Positions 19,756 to 29,822 of a stretch of DNA of 64,000 bases are shown here, piece after piece. This DNA is from Mesobacillus sp. AQ2 (lineage in GTDB: Bacteria > Bacillota > Bacilli > Bacillales > Cytobacillaceae). The notes beneath the pieces were generated by a model. That model was not told where the DNA came from. It saw only the letters and a list, made by a program, of their open reading frames with translations, and made no database searches. The stretch spans positions 1,741,001-1,805,000 of the forward strand of contig NZ_CP126080.1 in NCBI RefSeq assembly GCF_030122805.1, given 5' to 3'. The translations under genes were made by a program, and so were the position numbers. The stretch's first letter is position 1. Each line of letters opens with the position of its first letter.

Positions 19756-20529
19756 ATGAGTATTTACCAGCATTTCCGTCCTGAGGAACGGGAATTTATC
19801 GATCAGGTGATTAACTGGAAAGAATATGTTGAGCAAAATTATGCTCCAAAGCTGACTGATTTCTTGGACCCGCGGGAGCAGCAAATCTTAGGAACTGTCA
19901 TCGGAAAGCATTCAGAAGTGAAATGGGAATTGTTTGGTGGGGCTGCAGGTACAGAGAGAAAACGGGCGTTTCTGTTTCCAGAGTATTTGGAAGCGAAACA
20001 AGAGGATTTTCAAGTTAAGCTTTTCGGCATTGATTATGCCAGTAAGTTCGTGAACATCGAGCATCGACAGGTACTCGGAAGCCTGATGTCACTTGGGCTG
20101 AAGCGCGGAAAGTTTGGCGACATCCTTATTGATGGGGATACGGTCCAATTTTTTGCTGCTGCTGAAATCGCCGACTACATCAGATTGCAGCTAGAATCTG
20201 TCGGAAGGGCTACAATCAGCCTGGCCGAGCTTCCCCTTGAAGATGCTGCAGCAATTGATGATGAATGGAATGAGATGAGTACCACGGTCTCATCTTTAAG
20301 GCTGGATACAGTCATGTCTGCACTGTTCAATCTTTCCAGGCAAAAATCCCAGCTTTTGATCCAGCATGGGCATGTGAAAGTCAATTGGACAGCTATCGAA
20401 AATACAGCATTTGAATGTGGTGAAGGGGATGTCATCTCTGCTCGCGGATATGGGCGTGCGAAAATCATCACAATTGAAGGGAAAACGAAAAAAGATAAAT
20501 ATCGAGTTATTGCCGGAAGAAAAAAATAA
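19756..20529 (+). CDS. ylmH: S4-domain ribosome-binding protein YlmH
   Basis: 257-residue RNA-binding protein. The C-terminal S4 domain (LRLDTVMSALFNLSRQKSQLLIQHGHVKVNW) is clear at about residues 180-240; the N-terminal part is typical of the YlmH family. B. subtilis YlmH binds 50S subunits carrying peptidyl-tRNA and can support ribosome-associated quality control alongside RqcH/RqcP; rqcH is also in this window. Ribosome binding site AAAGGAG. The upstream mobile element probably cuts it off from ylmG transcription; no clear own promoter was found. Confidence 0.92.
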   Translation: MSIYQHFRPEEREFIDQVINWKEYVEQNYAPKLTDFLDPREQQILGTVIGKHSEVKWELFGGAAGTERKRAFLFPEYLEAKQEDFQVKLFGIDYASKFVNIEHRQVLGSLMSLGLKRGKFGDILIDGDTVQFFAAAEIADYIRLQLESVGRATISLAELPLEDAAAIDDEWNEMSTTVSSLRLDTVMSALFNLSRQKSQLLIQHGHVKVNWTAIENTAFECGEGDVISARGYGRAKIITIEGKTKKDKYRVIAGRKK

Positions 20530-20619
20530 TTATATAGTAAAGAAGAAGGATTTTTAGTCTTTTTGTCGAATCATTGCTTTAAGTACATAAAGGATTATAA
20601 CGAAATGGGAGGTGGCGTA

Positions 20620-21141
20620 ATGCCTTTAACGCCGTTAGATATACACAACAAAGAATTCAATAAGGGATTTCGCGGGTATGATGAAGATGAAGTGAATGAG
20701 TTCCTTGATCAAGTCATCAAGGACTACGAACTAATAATCCGTGAAAAAAAAGAAATGGAAGAAAAGCTGAATGAAATGAATTCCAGGCTTGGCCATTTTA
20801 CAAATATAGAAGAAACCTTGAATAAATCAATCGTTATTGCCCAGGAAGCTGGGGAAGAAGTCCGCCGCAACGCGCAAAAAGAGGCAAAGCTGATCGTTAA
20901 GGAAGCGGAAAAGAACGCTGATCGAATCATCAATGAATCCTTATCCAAAGCACGAAAAATTGCCCTGGAGATTGAAGAATTGAAGAAACAGTCCAAAGTA
21001 TTCAGGACAAGATTCAAGATGCTGATTGAAGCACAGCTTGATATGCTGAATACCGATGATTGGGATCACCTGCTTGAATATGAGCTTGATTCAACAGAAT
21101 TAAAGGCGACTGCAAGAGAAGAAGAAGATTCACTGGCTTGA
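20620..21141 (+). CDS. divIVA: Cell pole and septum determinant DivIVA
   Basis: 173-residue curvature-sensing coiled-coil protein that recruits MinJ/MinCD and, in sporulation, RacA to poles. The N-terminal lipid-binding domain shows PLTPLDIHNKEFNKGFRGYDEDEVNEFLDQVI; two coiled-coil parts follow (about 30-60 and 75-150). ATG 20620 with GGGAGGTGG is chosen; an in-frame extension to 20563 has no ribosome binding site. The stop codon overlaps the -35 of the ileS promoter. Confidence 0.96.
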   Translation: MPLTPLDIHNKEFNKGFRGYDEDEVNEFLDQVIKDYELIIREKKEMEEKLNEMNSRLGHFTNIEETLNKSIVIAQEAGEEVRRNAQKEAKLIVKEAEKNADRIINESLSKARKIALEIEELKKQSKVFRTRFKMLIEAQLDMLNTDDWDHLLEYELDSTELKATAREEEDSLA

Positions 21142-21167
21142 CGCAGGCACGCTGTTTCGCATATAAT
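21138..21167 (+). promoter_or_regulatory. Sigma-A promoter of ileS T-box transcript
   Basis: TTGACG (21138-21143), an 18-nt spacer and a perfect TATAAT (21162-21167). Transcription would start near 21174, at the beginning of the T-box leader. The -35 covers the divIVA stop codon. Confidence 0.75.
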
Positions 21168-21179
21168 TTCATAACAAAG

Positions 21180-21453
21180 TGCAATACATGACAGAAACGA
21201 TGACAGGGACAGTATGGCGTTCCAGTTGCTTGCTTTTTCAGCGAAATGGGGAAGGTGGAAGCCCATTGCAAGCGGATTGCCAGAAGATCACCCGATAGTT
21301 CCGAGCTGAACATCCAATCAGGATCAGTAAGCACAGGCGTGACATTCGCGTTAAGAATGCTAAGAGGACAGGATCACGATGATCCTTGTCTATTTAGGGT
21401 GGTACCGCGGGAAATAAACCTTCTCGTCCCTTTTCAGGGATGAGGAGGTTTTT
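21180..21453 (+). promoter_or_regulatory. T-box riboswitch controlling ileS
   Basis: The leader contains the T-box antiterminator sequence AGGGTGGTACCGCG (21396-21409), whose GGUA region pairs with the uncharged tRNA acceptor end, a stem III hairpin GACAGGATCA/TGATCCTTGTC just upstream, and a terminator AACCTTCTCGTCCCT (21417-21431) with AGGGATGAGGAGGTT (21436-21450) followed by T7. ATC at 21312-21314 is a candidate specifier codon for tRNA-Ile, though I could not fold stem I with certainty. Uncharged tRNA-Ile should favour antitermination and ileS expression. Confidence 0.92.
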
Positions 21454-21513
21454 TTATTTTTCATGATTGATTTCGAACATGTATGCAACGGTAAAAATAG
21501 GAGGATCAATAAA

Positions 21514-24273
21514 ATGGAGTACAAAGACACTTTGCTCATGCCGAAGACTGAGTTTCCAATGCGCGGAAACCTTCCAAACAGGGAACCGGAAATCCAGGCA
21601 AAATGGGAAGAAATGAATATCTATGAAAAGGTTCAAAAACACACTGAAGGGCGTCCGCTGTTCATCTTGCATGACGGACCTCCATATGCCAATGGAGACA
21701 TCCATATGGGCCACGCATTGAATAAAATCCTGAAAGATTTTATCGTCCGTTATAAGTCAATGAGCGGTTTCTGCTCACCTTATGTTCCTGGTTGGGACAC
21801 ACATGGCCTGCCGATTGAACAGGCGTTGACGAACAAAGGCGTTAAGCGCAAGGAAATGACAGTCGCTGAGTTCAGAAAGCTTTGTGAAGAATATGCTTAC
21901 CAACAGATTGACAACCAGCGTGAACAGTTCAAGCGTCTTGGTGTTCGCGGTGACTGGGAAAATCCTTATATCACATTGAAGCCAGAATATGAGGCACAGC
22001 AAATCAAGGTATTTGGTGAAATGGCAAAGAAAGGCTATATCTACAAAGGCAAAAAGCCAGTGTACTGGTCACCATCAAGTGAATCTGCGCTGGCAGAAGC
22101 AGAAATCGAATACCAGGATAAGCGTTCAGCTTCCATCTATGTTGGATTCCCGGTAAAAGACGGGAAAGGTGTTCTTGATCAGGATGTGGAAATCGTCATC
22201 TGGACAACAACTCCTTGGACAATTCCTGCCAACCTTGGGATTTCTGTTCACCCTGACCTCACTTATGTGGTAGTGGAGGCTGACAATAAGAAATATCTAG
22301 TTGCCGAAGCTCAGCTTGAAGCTGTTGCGAAGGAAATCGGCTGGGAAGAGGTTTCTGCTGTCAAGAAAGTTTCTGGTAAAGAGCTTGAAGGTGTTCTTGC
22401 AAAACATCCAATCTACGGCCGCGATTCCCTGGTGATGCTTGGAGAGCATGTTACGACTGATGCTGGTACAGGTTGCGTACACACTGCTCCGGGACACGGT
22501 GAGGATGACTTCCATGTCGGCCAGAAATACGGTCTGGATGTTTTATGTCCTGTTGATGATAAGGGTGTCATGACTGCTGAGGCAGAAGGATTTGAAGGTT
22601 TATTCTATGATCAGGCTAATAAGCCAATCACCGAAAAACTTGAGGAAGTCGGTGCGTTATTGAAGTTAAGCTTCATTACACACTCCTATCCGCATGACTG
22701 GAGAACAAAGAAGCCGGTTATCTTCCGCGCTACTGCCCAATGGTTCGCTTCAATCAAAGACTTCCGCAGCGAGTTGCTCAAGGCAGTGGAAGAAACGAAA
22801 TGGGTTCCGGCATGGGGAGAAACAAGATTGTTCAACATGGTCCGCGACCGCGGTGACTGGTGTATTTCCCGCCAGCGTGCGTGGGGTGTTCCAATCCCAG
22901 TATTCTACGCTGAGAACGGGCAAGAAATCATCACAGATGAAACGATTGAACATGTTTCAAACCTGTTCCGCGAGCACGGCTCAAACATATGGTTCGAAAA
23001 AGAAGCGAAGGAATTGCTGCCTCAAGGCTTCAGCCATCCTGGCAGCCCGAACGGCCATTTTACGAAAGAAACTGATATCATGGATGTTTGGTTCGATTCA
23101 GGATCCTCTCACCAGGCAGTGCTTGTCGAGCGTGATGAACTGCAGCGTCCAGCAGACCTTTACCTTGAAGGGTCTGACCAGTACCGCGGCTGGTTCAACT
23201 CATCTCTATCTACTGGGGTAGCTGTCACAGGTAAGGCACCATACAAAGGTGTACTAAGCCATGGTTTTGCTCTGGATGGCGAAGGCCGCAAGATGAGTAA
23301 GTCAATCGGGAACGTCGTCGTTCCTGCCAAGGTCATGAACCAGCTGGGAGCTGATATCCTTCGTCTATGGGTTGCATCCGTTGACTATCAATCAGATGTA
23401 CGTGTATCTGACGCAATTCTAAAACAGGTTGCCGAGGTATATCGTAAAATCCGTAACACATTCAGGTTCTTGCTTGGAAACCTGTCAGACTTCAATCCTG
23501 AGACTGATGCGGTTCCATTCGACCAGCTTCGTGAAGTCGACCAGTTCATGCTTGTGAAGCTCAACAAGTTAATCAAATATGTACGCAATGCCTATGACAA
23601 CTATGAATTCGCGGGTGTATACCATGCGGTGAATAACTTCTGTACTTTAGATTTGAGTGCTTTCTATCTTGATTTTGCGAAAGATGTTCTTTACATCGAA
23701 GCAGCAGATAACGCAGAGCGCCGTGCAATTCAGACAGTATTGCACGAAAGCCTGCTTGCATTGGTTAAGCTTACTGCTCCAATCCTTTCACATACTGCTG
23801 ATGAGGTTTGGGCTTTCATACCTTCTGCCAAGGAAGATAGTGTCCAGCTTACAGATATGCCTGAAGCCAAAGAAGTCGCAAACGCTGAAGCACTTGAGAA
23901 GAAATGGAATGCATTCATGAAGCTTCGTGACGATGTCCTGAAGGCTCTTGAAGAAGCAAGAAATGAGAAAGTGATCGGAAAGTCACTGACTGCCAAGGTA
24001 TCCTTATATGTCAATGACAGCACGAAAGAACTGCTCGATTCCATCTCTGAAAACTTAAGCCAGCTGTTCATCGTTTCAGGCTTTGAGGTAGCCGGAAGCT
24101 ACGACCAGGCTCCTGAAAATGCGATCAAACTCGAGAATGCGGCAATCGTCGTCACAAAAGCAGAAGGCGAAACCTGCGAAAGATGCTGGGTTGTCACTCC
24201 GGAAGTCGGCAAGGTGGAAGAACATCCAACACTTTGCGAACGCTGTGCAACAGTTGTAAAAGAAAATTACTAA
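21514..24273 (+). CDS. ileS: Isoleucyl-tRNA synthetase
   Basis: Class I aminoacyl-tRNA synthetase, 919 residues, charging tRNA-Ile in the cytoplasm. The HIGH motif appears as HMGH in [11 protein letters not shown], the KMSKS loop is intact in [10 protein letters not shown], the editing domain includes [11 protein letters not shown] and [17 protein letters not shown], and the C-terminal zinc site is CERCW...LCERC. ATG 21514 follows ATAGGAGGA; an in-frame extension to 21463 lies too near the terminator. Regulated by the T-box leader. Confidence 0.98.
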   Translation: MEYKDTLLMPKTEFPMRGNLPNREPEIQAKWEEMNIYEKVQKHTEGRPLFILHDGPPYANGDIHMGHALNKILKDFIVRYKSMSGFCSPYVPGWDTHGLPIEQALTNKGVKRKEMTVAEFRKLCEEYAYQQIDNQREQFKRLGVRGDWENPYITLKPEYEAQQIKVFGEMAKKGYIYKGKKPVYWSPSSESALAEAEIEYQDKRSASIYVGFPVKDGKGVLDQDVEIVIWTTTPWTIPANLGISVHPDLTYVVVEADNKKYLVAEAQLEAVAKEIGWEEVSAVKKVSGKELEGVLAKHPIYGRDSLVMLGEHVTTDAGTGCVHTAPGHGEDDFHVGQKYGLDVLCPVDDKGVMTAEAEGFEGLFYDQANKPITEKLEEVGALLKLSFITHSYPHDWRTKKPVIFRATAQWFASIKDFRSELLKAVEETKWVPAWGETRLFNMVRDRGDWCISRQRAWGVPIPVFYAENGQEIITDETIEHVSNLFREHGSNIWFEKEAKELLPQGFSHPGSPNGHFTKETDIMDVWFDSGSSHQAVLVERDELQRPADLYLEGSDQYRGWFNSSLSTGVAVTGKAPYKGVLSHGFALDGEGRKMSKSIGNVVVPAKVMNQLGADILRLWVASVDYQSDVRVSDAILKQVAEVYRKIRNTFRFLLGNLSDFNPETDAVPFDQLREVDQFMLVKLNKLIKYVRNAYDNYEFAGVYHAVNNFCTLDLSAFYLDFAKDVLYIEAADNAERRAIQTVLHESLLALVKLTAPILSHTADEVWAFIPSAKEDSVQLTDMPEAKEVANAEALEKKWNAFMKLRDDVLKALEEARNEKVIGKSLTAKVSLYVNDSTKELLDSISENLSQLFIVSGFEVAGSYDQAPENAIKLENAAIVVTKAEGETCERCWVVTPEVGKVEEHPTLCERCATVVKENY

Positions 24274-24284
24274 TCCGTTATATG

Positions 24285-24318
24285 AAACTCCGGGTTTTCG
24301 AACCCGGAGTTTTTTTAT
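24285..24318 (+). terminator. Terminator after ileS
   Basis: Perfect 12-bp stem AAACTCCGGGTT (24285-24296) / AACCCGGAGTTT (24301-24312), loop TTCG, followed by a T-run. Confidence 0.92.
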
Positions 24319-24431
24319 CATGTCAAATATCTTCCTGCTCCGGGAATTCCTGCAGTTCATGTTAAAACTTTAACTGAGTCAGCAAATGGCAACGGGAAAT
24401 AATAGCTGTAAACAGGAACGGGGGCAGAAAT

Positions 24432-24719
24432 ATGGAAGGTAATCTTGATTACATTTACAACGAGCTCCGCGAAACAAGAATAGAATTGTTAACGTACCTG
24501 AACTATAGTCAAAGTGATGTTAGGATTTTACATTATATCAAGGATGAACTTCGCGATATCGAAGCAGCACTGGAAAAAATCGAAAATGGCGAATATGGAA
24601 TATGTGAAATATCCGGAGAATACCTGCCATATGAGTTTTTGCAGACCATCCCAACAGCCAGGTCTGCAGGAGAATTGGCGCAAATAGAACAATACTGCCG
24701 GAAACCGATTTACTCGTGA
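24432..24719 (+). CDS. ylyA: DksA/TraR-like RNA polymerase-binding protein YlyA
   Basis: 95-residue protein with a helical N-terminal half and a degenerate DksA/TraR C-terminal finger (GEYGICEISGEYLPYEFLQTIPTA). The usual C-x2-C...C-x2-C zinc ligands are reduced to the first Cys and one later Cys (EQYCRKP), so zinc binding is doubtful. B. subtilis YlyA, at the same place, is reported to bind RNA polymerase and affect sigma-G-dependent germination genes. GGAACGGGGG precedes the ATG. The stop codon lies in an 8-bp inverted repeat ACTCGTGA/TCACGAGT (24712-24719/24746-24753). Confidence 0.85.
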   Translation: MEGNLDYIYNELRETRIELLTYLNYSQSDVRILHYIKDELRDIEAALEKIENGEYGICEISGEYLPYEFLQTIPTARSAGELAQIEQYCRKPIYS

Positions 24720-24794
24720 TGGGTTCGTGGCAATCCCTATGAAATTCACGAGTTGAAAGCTGGAAATTGGAAAAAATCAGTGAAAATTTCCAAG

Positions 24795-24907
24795 TCGCCA
24801 ATAAAAATCGGTTTTCGCCAATAAACTGTGCATTATCGCCAATAAAATAAATTTTCCGCCAATAAAACATTGAAAATCGCCAATAAAAATATTTTTTCGC
24901 CAATAAA
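24795..24907. repeat. Phased array: six CGCCAATAAA units at 20/21-bp steps
   Basis: The exact 10-mer CGCCAATAAA starts at 24796, 24816, 24837, 24857, 24878 and 24898: steps of 20, 21, 20, 21, 20. The 10-11-nt spacers are AT-rich and differ from one another. The mean step of 20.4 bp equals two helical turns, so all cores face one side of the DNA. The array is flanked by an imperfect inverted repeat, about AGTTGAAAGCTGGAAATT (24752-24769) against the complement of a CCAGTTTCCAACT segment (24951-24963). It lies in the 384-nt gap between ylyA and lspA with no gene. Too short and irregular in spacer for a CRISPR array. Confidence 0.9.
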
Positions 24908-25050
24908 CAAACCGTAATTTAATTTCTGGGAAAATCGAGATAAAAACCTCCAGTTTCCAACTGAATATTTCAATTTGCATATGTTAAACCAGTGTAGAAT
25001 GCGAGCAACAATACTAAAACTGATAAAATCTGTAGTTTTGACCGCAGATG

Positions 25051-25059
25051 TGCTAAAAT
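25051..25059 (+). promoter_or_regulatory. Candidate extended -10 promoter of lspA
   Basis: TGCTAAAAT matches an extended -10 (TGnTAnnAT) 44 nt before the lspA start. No good -35 is present at 16-18 nt. It lies about 140 nt downstream of the phased array. Confidence 0.35.
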
Positions 25060-25103
25060 GCAAAGGTGATATATGAATTGCTTTTGATGTGGAGGGTACC
25101 TTT

Positions 25104-25595
25104 GTGTTTTATTACATAATTGCGCTGTTTGTTATTTTGCTTGATCAGATTACTAAATGGTTAATTGTTAAAAACATGGAGCTTGGAGATAGCATAAAGG
25201 TCATTGAGAATTTCTTGTACATCACTTCTCACCGCAACCGTGGGGCTGCATGGGGAATCCTGCAGGGGCAAATGTGGTTCTTTTATGTCATTACCATCGC
25301 AGTGGTGATTGGCCTTGTCATTTATATTCAAAAGGCAGCGAAAGGCAAACTGCTGCTGGGAGTTTCGCTTGGTTTCATGCTTGGCGGGGCAATAGGTAAT
25401 TTTATCGACAGGGTATTCCGGAAAGAAGTAGTTGATTTCGTCAACACATATATTTTTGGTTACGATTTCCCTATTTTCAATATCGCGGATTCTGCTCTTG
25501 TCATTGGAGTGGGTCTGTTGATGATTGATATGATCAGGGAAGAGAGAGAGGCGAAAAGGAAAGCTTATGGAGAAAATGGAACACATCATCAGTGA
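25104..25595 (+). CDS. lspA: Lipoprotein signal peptidase
   Basis: Four-TM aspartic protease that removes signal peptides from prolipoproteins after diacylglyceryl transfer. 163 residues; motifs include [24 protein letters not shown] and [11 protein letters not shown], the last two carrying the catalytic aspartates. GTG 25104 is preferred because GGAGGG (25091-25096) is 7 nt upstream and the N-terminus then reads as in B. subtilis; GTG 25089 would sit ahead of that site. Overlaps the next gene by 29 nt. Confidence 0.95.
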   Translation: MFYYIIALFVILLDQITKWLIVKNMELGDSIKVIENFLYITSHRNRGAAWGILQGQMWFFYVITIAVVIGLVIYIQKAAKGKLLLGVSLGFMLGGAIGNFIDRVFRKEVVDFVNTYIFGYDFPIFNIADSALVIGVGLLMIDMIREEREAKRKAYGENGTHHQ

Positions 25596-26478
25596 GGAAC
25601 AGGCTGGTGACAGAATAGATAAAGTCGTTTCAACATTGGATTCTGAATGGTCAAGAAGCCAGGTCCAGCAATGGATCAAGGAAGGCAATGTACTTGTAAA
25701 TGGAACCCAGGTAAAAACAAACTATAAATGCAGCCTGGATGACAAACTGGAAATCGTCATTCCTGAACCAGAAATCCTTGACGTCATTCCTGAAGAGATG
25801 GATCTTGAAATTTATTATGAGGACCATGATGTCCTTGTAGTAAACAAGCCAAAAGGAATGGTGGTTCATCCTGCACCAGGCCATATGACGGGCACGCTTG
25901 TAAATGGTCTGATGGCACATTGCAAAGATTTGTCTGGAATCAATTGTGTATTGCGCCCCGGTATCGTCCACCGGATTGACAAGGATACATCAGGCCTGCT
26001 GATGGTCGCTAAAAATGACATGGCACATGAAAGCCTAGTGAACCAGCTTGTTGCCAAATCGGTAACCCGAAAATACAAAGCGCTCGTCCATGGAAATATC
26101 CCGCATGACCATGGCACAATCGACGCGCCGCTCGGACGTGATTCAAAAGACCGCCAGAGCATGACAGTTGTCGATAATGGGAAAAATGCTGTCACACACT
26201 TTAATGTGCTCGAACGGTTCCAGGACTTCACCTTGGTTGAGTGCCAGCTTGAAACAGGAAGGACTCACCAGATTCGTGTCCACATGAAATACATCGGTTA
26301 TCCGCTTGCCGGGGATCCGAAATATGGTCCGAAAAAGACGCTAGAGCTTGGCGGACAGGCATTGCATGCCGGCCTCCTTGGGTTTGACCACCCGAGAACA
26401 GGCGAATATCTTGAATTTGAAGCGCCGATTCCTGACTATTTCACGGAGCTTTTAAATCAATTAAGAGAAAATCGTTGA
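25567..26478 (+). CDS. ylyB: RluD-family 23S rRNA pseudouridine synthase
   Basis: 303-residue pseudouridine synthase: N-terminal S4 RNA-binding domain ([32 protein letters not shown]), then the catalytic domain with [16 protein letters not shown] holding the catalytic Asp, and the KLD-type [10 protein letters not shown] segment. AAAAGGA lies 6 nt before ATG 25567. Translationally coupled to lspA. Target is probably a helix 69-type site by family, but this cannot be fixed from sequence. Its stop codon overlaps the pyr promoter -35. Confidence 0.93.
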   Translation: MEKMEHIISEEQAGDRIDKVVSTLDSEWSRSQVQQWIKEGNVLVNGTQVKTNYKCSLDDKLEIVIPEPEILDVIPEEMDLEIYYEDHDVLVVNKPKGMVVHPAPGHMTGTLVNGLMAHCKDLSGINCVLRPGIVHRIDKDTSGLLMVAKNDMAHESLVNQLVAKSVTRKYKALVHGNIPHDHGTIDAPLGRDSKDRQSMTVVDNGKNAVTHFNVLERFQDFTLVECQLETGRTHQIRVHMKYIGYPLAGDPKYGPKKTLELGGQALHAGLLGFDHPRTGEYLEFEAPIPDYFTELLNQLRENR

Positions 26479-26503
26479 CAAAGTTCAACAAGTATCTTAA
26501 GAT
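26475..26503 (+). promoter_or_regulatory. Sigma-A promoter of the pyr operon
   Basis: Perfect TTGACA (26475-26480), 17-nt spacer and TAAGAT (26498-26503). Transcription would begin near 26510, giving a leader of about 180 nt before pyrR with the first attenuator. Confidence 0.65.
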
Positions 26504-26514
26504 GACTATAGTTT

Positions 26515-26645
26515 AATAAGTCCTTTAAAGACAGTCCCGTGAGGCTGAGAAGGAAACGGATCTGCAACAGGCATTATTCTATGCCTCGATGCAATTTACA
26601 CTACACGTTTACCCTCTTGCCCGAACTGGCAGGAGGGTTTTTTAC
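26515..26645 (+). promoter_or_regulatory. PyrR attenuator 1 (before pyrR)
   Basis: The anti-antiterminator carries the PyrR binding loop core CAGTCCCGTGAGGCTGAGAAGG (about 26532-26553). The terminator is ACCCTCTTGCC (26611-26621) with GGCAGGAGGGT (26628-26638) plus T6. With UMP bound, PyrR should stabilise the upstream hairpin and permit termination; when pyrimidines are scarce an antiterminator forms. Confidence 0.92.
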
Positions 26646-26683
26646 TTAAATCCGTTTTCAAACCATAGAAAGAGAAGGAGTGA

Positions 26684-27232
<549 letters not shown>

Positions 27233-27235
27233 ATA

Positions 27236-27352
27236 GTGCCCTTTTAATAACAGTCCAGAGAGGCTGGAAAGGGGGAGCGCAACGCCGATGGCTTTGTGCG
27301 GGCTTTTTTACCCACCCTCTTTGCATCCACTCACTGGCAAAGAGGGTTTTTC
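27236..27352 (+). promoter_or_regulatory. PyrR attenuator 2 (pyrR-pyrP gap)
   Basis: Binding loop CAGTCCAGAGAGGCTGG flanked by CCCTTT and AAAGGG (about 27239-27273); terminator ACCCTCTTTGC (27314-27324) with GCAAAGAGGGT (27337-27347) followed by T5. Confidence 0.92.
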
Positions 27353-27380
27353 TTTTTATAAAAGAAAGGGGATATTACAG

Positions 27381-28703
27381 ATGAATACAAAACCAATCCT
27401 GGATATAAAAGACGTACCATCACCTTTTCAATGGGTGACACTAAGCCTTCAGCACTTATTCGCCATGTTTGGCGCTACAATCCTTGTACCTTATCTTGTG
27501 GGCTTAAGCCCGGCAATCGCCTTGATCTCAAGCGGACTTGGGACGATCGCCTTCCTGATCATCACAAAATTCCAGGTTCCAGCTTACCTGGGGTCCTCCT
27601 TCGCTTTTATCGCACCCGTCATCGCAGCCAAAGCAGGCGGCGGACCGGGAGCAGCCATGGTCGGGACCTTCCTTGCCGGCCTTGTATATGGAATCGTCGC
27701 TTTAATCATCAAGAAAGCAGGCTATCGCTGGATCATGAAGTTGTTGCCGCCTGTAGTTGTAGGCCCGGTTATCATCGTAATTGGACTTTCATTAGCTGGT
27801 ACTGCAGTTAGCATGGCAATGAATAACCCTGGAACGAATGAGTACAGCTTGATCCACTTCTCTGCTGCACTTGTGACGCTTGCCGCAACAATCGTCTTCT
27901 CGATTTATGGAAAAGGAATGCTGAGCATGGTTCCGATCTTAGGGGGAATCGTAGTCGGATATCTATATTCCCTCTCGATTGGGATTGTAGACTTCAGCGG
28001 TGTAAAAGCAGCAAAAGTATTTGAAATGCCAGATTTCATCTTCCCGTTTGTAGATTATGATATAAGCATCAGCTTGAAACTTGTCCTTCTGATGGTACCA
28101 GTCGCAATCGTAACTCTATCTGAACACATTGGCCATCAGCTTGTGTTAAGCAAGGTTGTCGGCAAAGACTATATAAAAGAACCAGGCCTTCACCGTTCGA
28201 TCATGGGTGATGGTATGGCAACGATGATTTCCGGCTTGATCGGCGGCCCACCAAAAACGACTTACGGCGAAAACATCGGTGTGCTGGCAATCACAAGAGT
28301 ATATAGTGTCTATGTCCTGCTTGGAGCGGCAATCATCGCGACAGTATTCGGCTTCATCGGTAAAATCACAGCGCTGATCAGCTCGATTCCAACACCAGTT
28401 ATGGGCGGAGTATCCATCCTGTTGTTCGGGATCATTGCATCATCAGGATTAAGAATGCTGGTTGACAGCAAAATCGATTTTGGCAACACACGTAACCTTG
28501 TCGTCTCATCAGTCATCCTTGTAATCGGGATTGGCGGAGCATTCATCAAGGTAAATGAAAACTTCGAAATTCATGGCATGGCTTTAGCGGCTTTGGTAGG
28601 TGTCATCCTGAACCTTGTCCTGCCTGGACGTCCAGAGATCCAGGAAGATATGTTCGAACTTGAATCTGAAAAAAAAACTGAGTTAAAGAACGATGTAGCA
28701 TAG
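27381..28703 (+). CDS. pyrP: Uracil permease
   Basis: NCS2-family proton/uracil symporter, 440 residues, with about 12-14 membrane segments. It starts MNTKPILDIKDVPSPFQW; conserved parts are QHLFAMFGATILVP, the SEHIGHQLVLSKVVG glutamate segment and GDGMATMISGLIGGPPKTTYGENIGV, which line the substrate site. ATG 27381 is used; an in-frame reading back to 27288 runs through the attenuator terminator and is rejected. Supplies uracil for salvage under the same PyrR control as de novo genes. Confidence 0.96.
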   Translation: MNTKPILDIKDVPSPFQWVTLSLQHLFAMFGATILVPYLVGLSPAIALISSGLGTIAFLIITKFQVPAYLGSSFAFIAPVIAAKAGGGPGAAMVGTFLAGLVYGIVALIIKKAGYRWIMKLLPPVVVGPVIIVIGLSLAGTAVSMAMNNPGTNEYSLIHFSAALVTLAATIVFSIYGKGMLSMVPILGGIVVGYLYSLSIGIVDFSGVKAAKVFEMPDFIFPFVDYDISISLKLVLLMVPVAIVTLSEHIGHQLVLSKVVGKDYIKEPGLHRSIMGDGMATMISGLIGGPPKTTYGENIGVLAITRVYSVYVLLGAAIIATVFGFIGKITALISSIPTPVMGGVSILLFGIIASSGLRMLVDSKIDFGNTRNLVVSSVILVIGIGGAFIKVNENFEIHGMALAALVGVILNLVLPGRPEIQEDMFELESEKKTELKNDVA

Positions 28704-28704
28704 T

Positions 28705-28856
28705 TCCACCTTTTAAAAAGGTCCAGAGAGGCTTAAAAGGGTGTTATGAGCGAACCGGCTTATTTCAGCGTATACTTAAACACGCATTCATGCGGTTTTA
28801 TGCCGGAAAGTTCATGTAAAAGCACCCTGTTGAATTCAACAGGGTGCTTTTTTTGC
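28705..28856 (+). promoter_or_regulatory. PyrR attenuator 3 (pyrP-pyrB gap)
   Basis: Binding loop AGGTCCAGAGAGGCTTAA between CCTTTTAA and TTAAAAGG (about 28709-28741). The terminator is a long perfect palindrome, 28818-28834 with 28835-28851 (AGCACCCTGTTGAA arm), followed by T's. Confidence 0.92.
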
Positions 28857-28877
28857 AAATAGAGGGGAGGATCAAGC

Positions 28878-29822
28878 ATGAAATGGGATCTGCTGACAAC
28901 ATCAAAGCTGAGAATAGATGAAATAGAGGGAATTCTAAAGAGCGCAACGGGCTTTGCCAGGGGGGAAATCTGGCAGCCAAAAGGAAGGGTTTTTATCAGT
29001 AATTTGTTTTTTGAACCGAGCACCAGGACAAAATCAAGTTTTGAAATGGCCGAACGCAAATTGGGTCTCGAGGTTATTCCATTTGAGGTGCAGACATCCA
29101 GCGTTTTAAAAGGCGAGACATTGTATGACACAGTCAGGACACTCGAGGCGATTGGAACGGATGCCGTCGTGATCAGGCATAGTGCTGATAATTATTTTGC
29201 AGAACTGGAAAAGGGCATATCCATCCCGGTCATTAATGCCGGCGATGGCAAAGGTCATCATCCAACACAATCATTGCTTGACCTGATGACCATTCAGCAG
29301 GAATTCGGAAGCTTCTCAGGGTTGAAAGTAGCAATCATCGGGGATATCCTTCACAGCCGGGTGGCACGGTCCAATGCTGATGCGCTTGTGAGGCTCGGAG
29401 CCAGGATTATTTTTTCAGGGCCTGAAAGCTGGGTGGACATTCATGAACTTCCGCAAGCCTGCGAGTATATGGAAGTGGATGATGCAGTACGTGTGGCTGA
29501 TGTTGTGATGCTGCTCCGCGTCCAGCATGAACGCCATGACGGAAAGCTCCTTTTTGAGAAAAATGACTACCATAATCGCTTCGGCTTAACGCTGGAACGA
29601 GAAAAGCAGATGAAAAGAGAAAGTATCATTCTCCATCCAGCACCGGTCAATCGCGGTGTAGAAATTGCAGACGGATTAGTGGAGTGTTCTAAATCGAGGA
29701 TCTTCAAGCAGATGGAAAATGGTGTCTACATAAGAATGGCAGTGTTGAAAAGGGCACTTGAAAAAAGAAATGGGGGAATGGAAGATGTCAATGCTAATCA
29801 AAAATGGCAAACTGCTTACTGA
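28878..29822 (+). CDS. pyrB: Aspartate carbamoyltransferase catalytic chain
   Basis: Joins carbamoyl phosphate and aspartate to carbamoyl aspartate. 314 residues, with the carbamoyl phosphate site [16 protein letters not shown], the HPTQSLLD segment and [14 protein letters not shown]. No regulatory chain gene (pyrI) is present, as usual in Bacillus. The 3' end overlaps pyrC by 38 nt. Confidence 0.97.
   Translation: MKWDLLTTSKLRIDEIEGILKSATGFARGEIWQPKGRVFISNLFFEPSTRTKSSFEMAERKLGLEVIPFEVQTSSVLKGETLYDTVRTLEAIGTDAVVIRHSADNYFAELEKGISIPVINAGDGKGHHPTQSLLDLMTIQQEFGSFSGLKVAIIGDILHSRVARSNADALVRLGARIIFSGPESWVDIHELPQACEYMEVDDAVRVADVVMLLRVQHERHDGKLLFEKNDYHNRFGLTLEREKQMKRESIILHPAPVNRGVEIADGLVECSKSRIFKQMENGVYIRMAVLKRALEKRNGGMEDVNANQKWQTAY

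Noticed and set aside
24795..24907. CRISPR-like pattern of repeats and unique spacers
   Set aside because: Units are only 10 nt with 10-11 nt spacers and no cas genes; CRISPR repeats and spacers are each over 20 nt.
24538..25063. Several overlapping minus-strand frames through the repeat array (rich in Phe, Tyr, Trp, Arg)
   Set aside because: They are open only because the repeat lacks minus-strand stops; no ribosome binding sites, and the 20/21 step does not keep one frame.
27288..27380. N-terminal extension of PyrP
   Set aside because: It would translate the attenuator terminator; ATG 27381 has its own ribosome binding site and matches the family.
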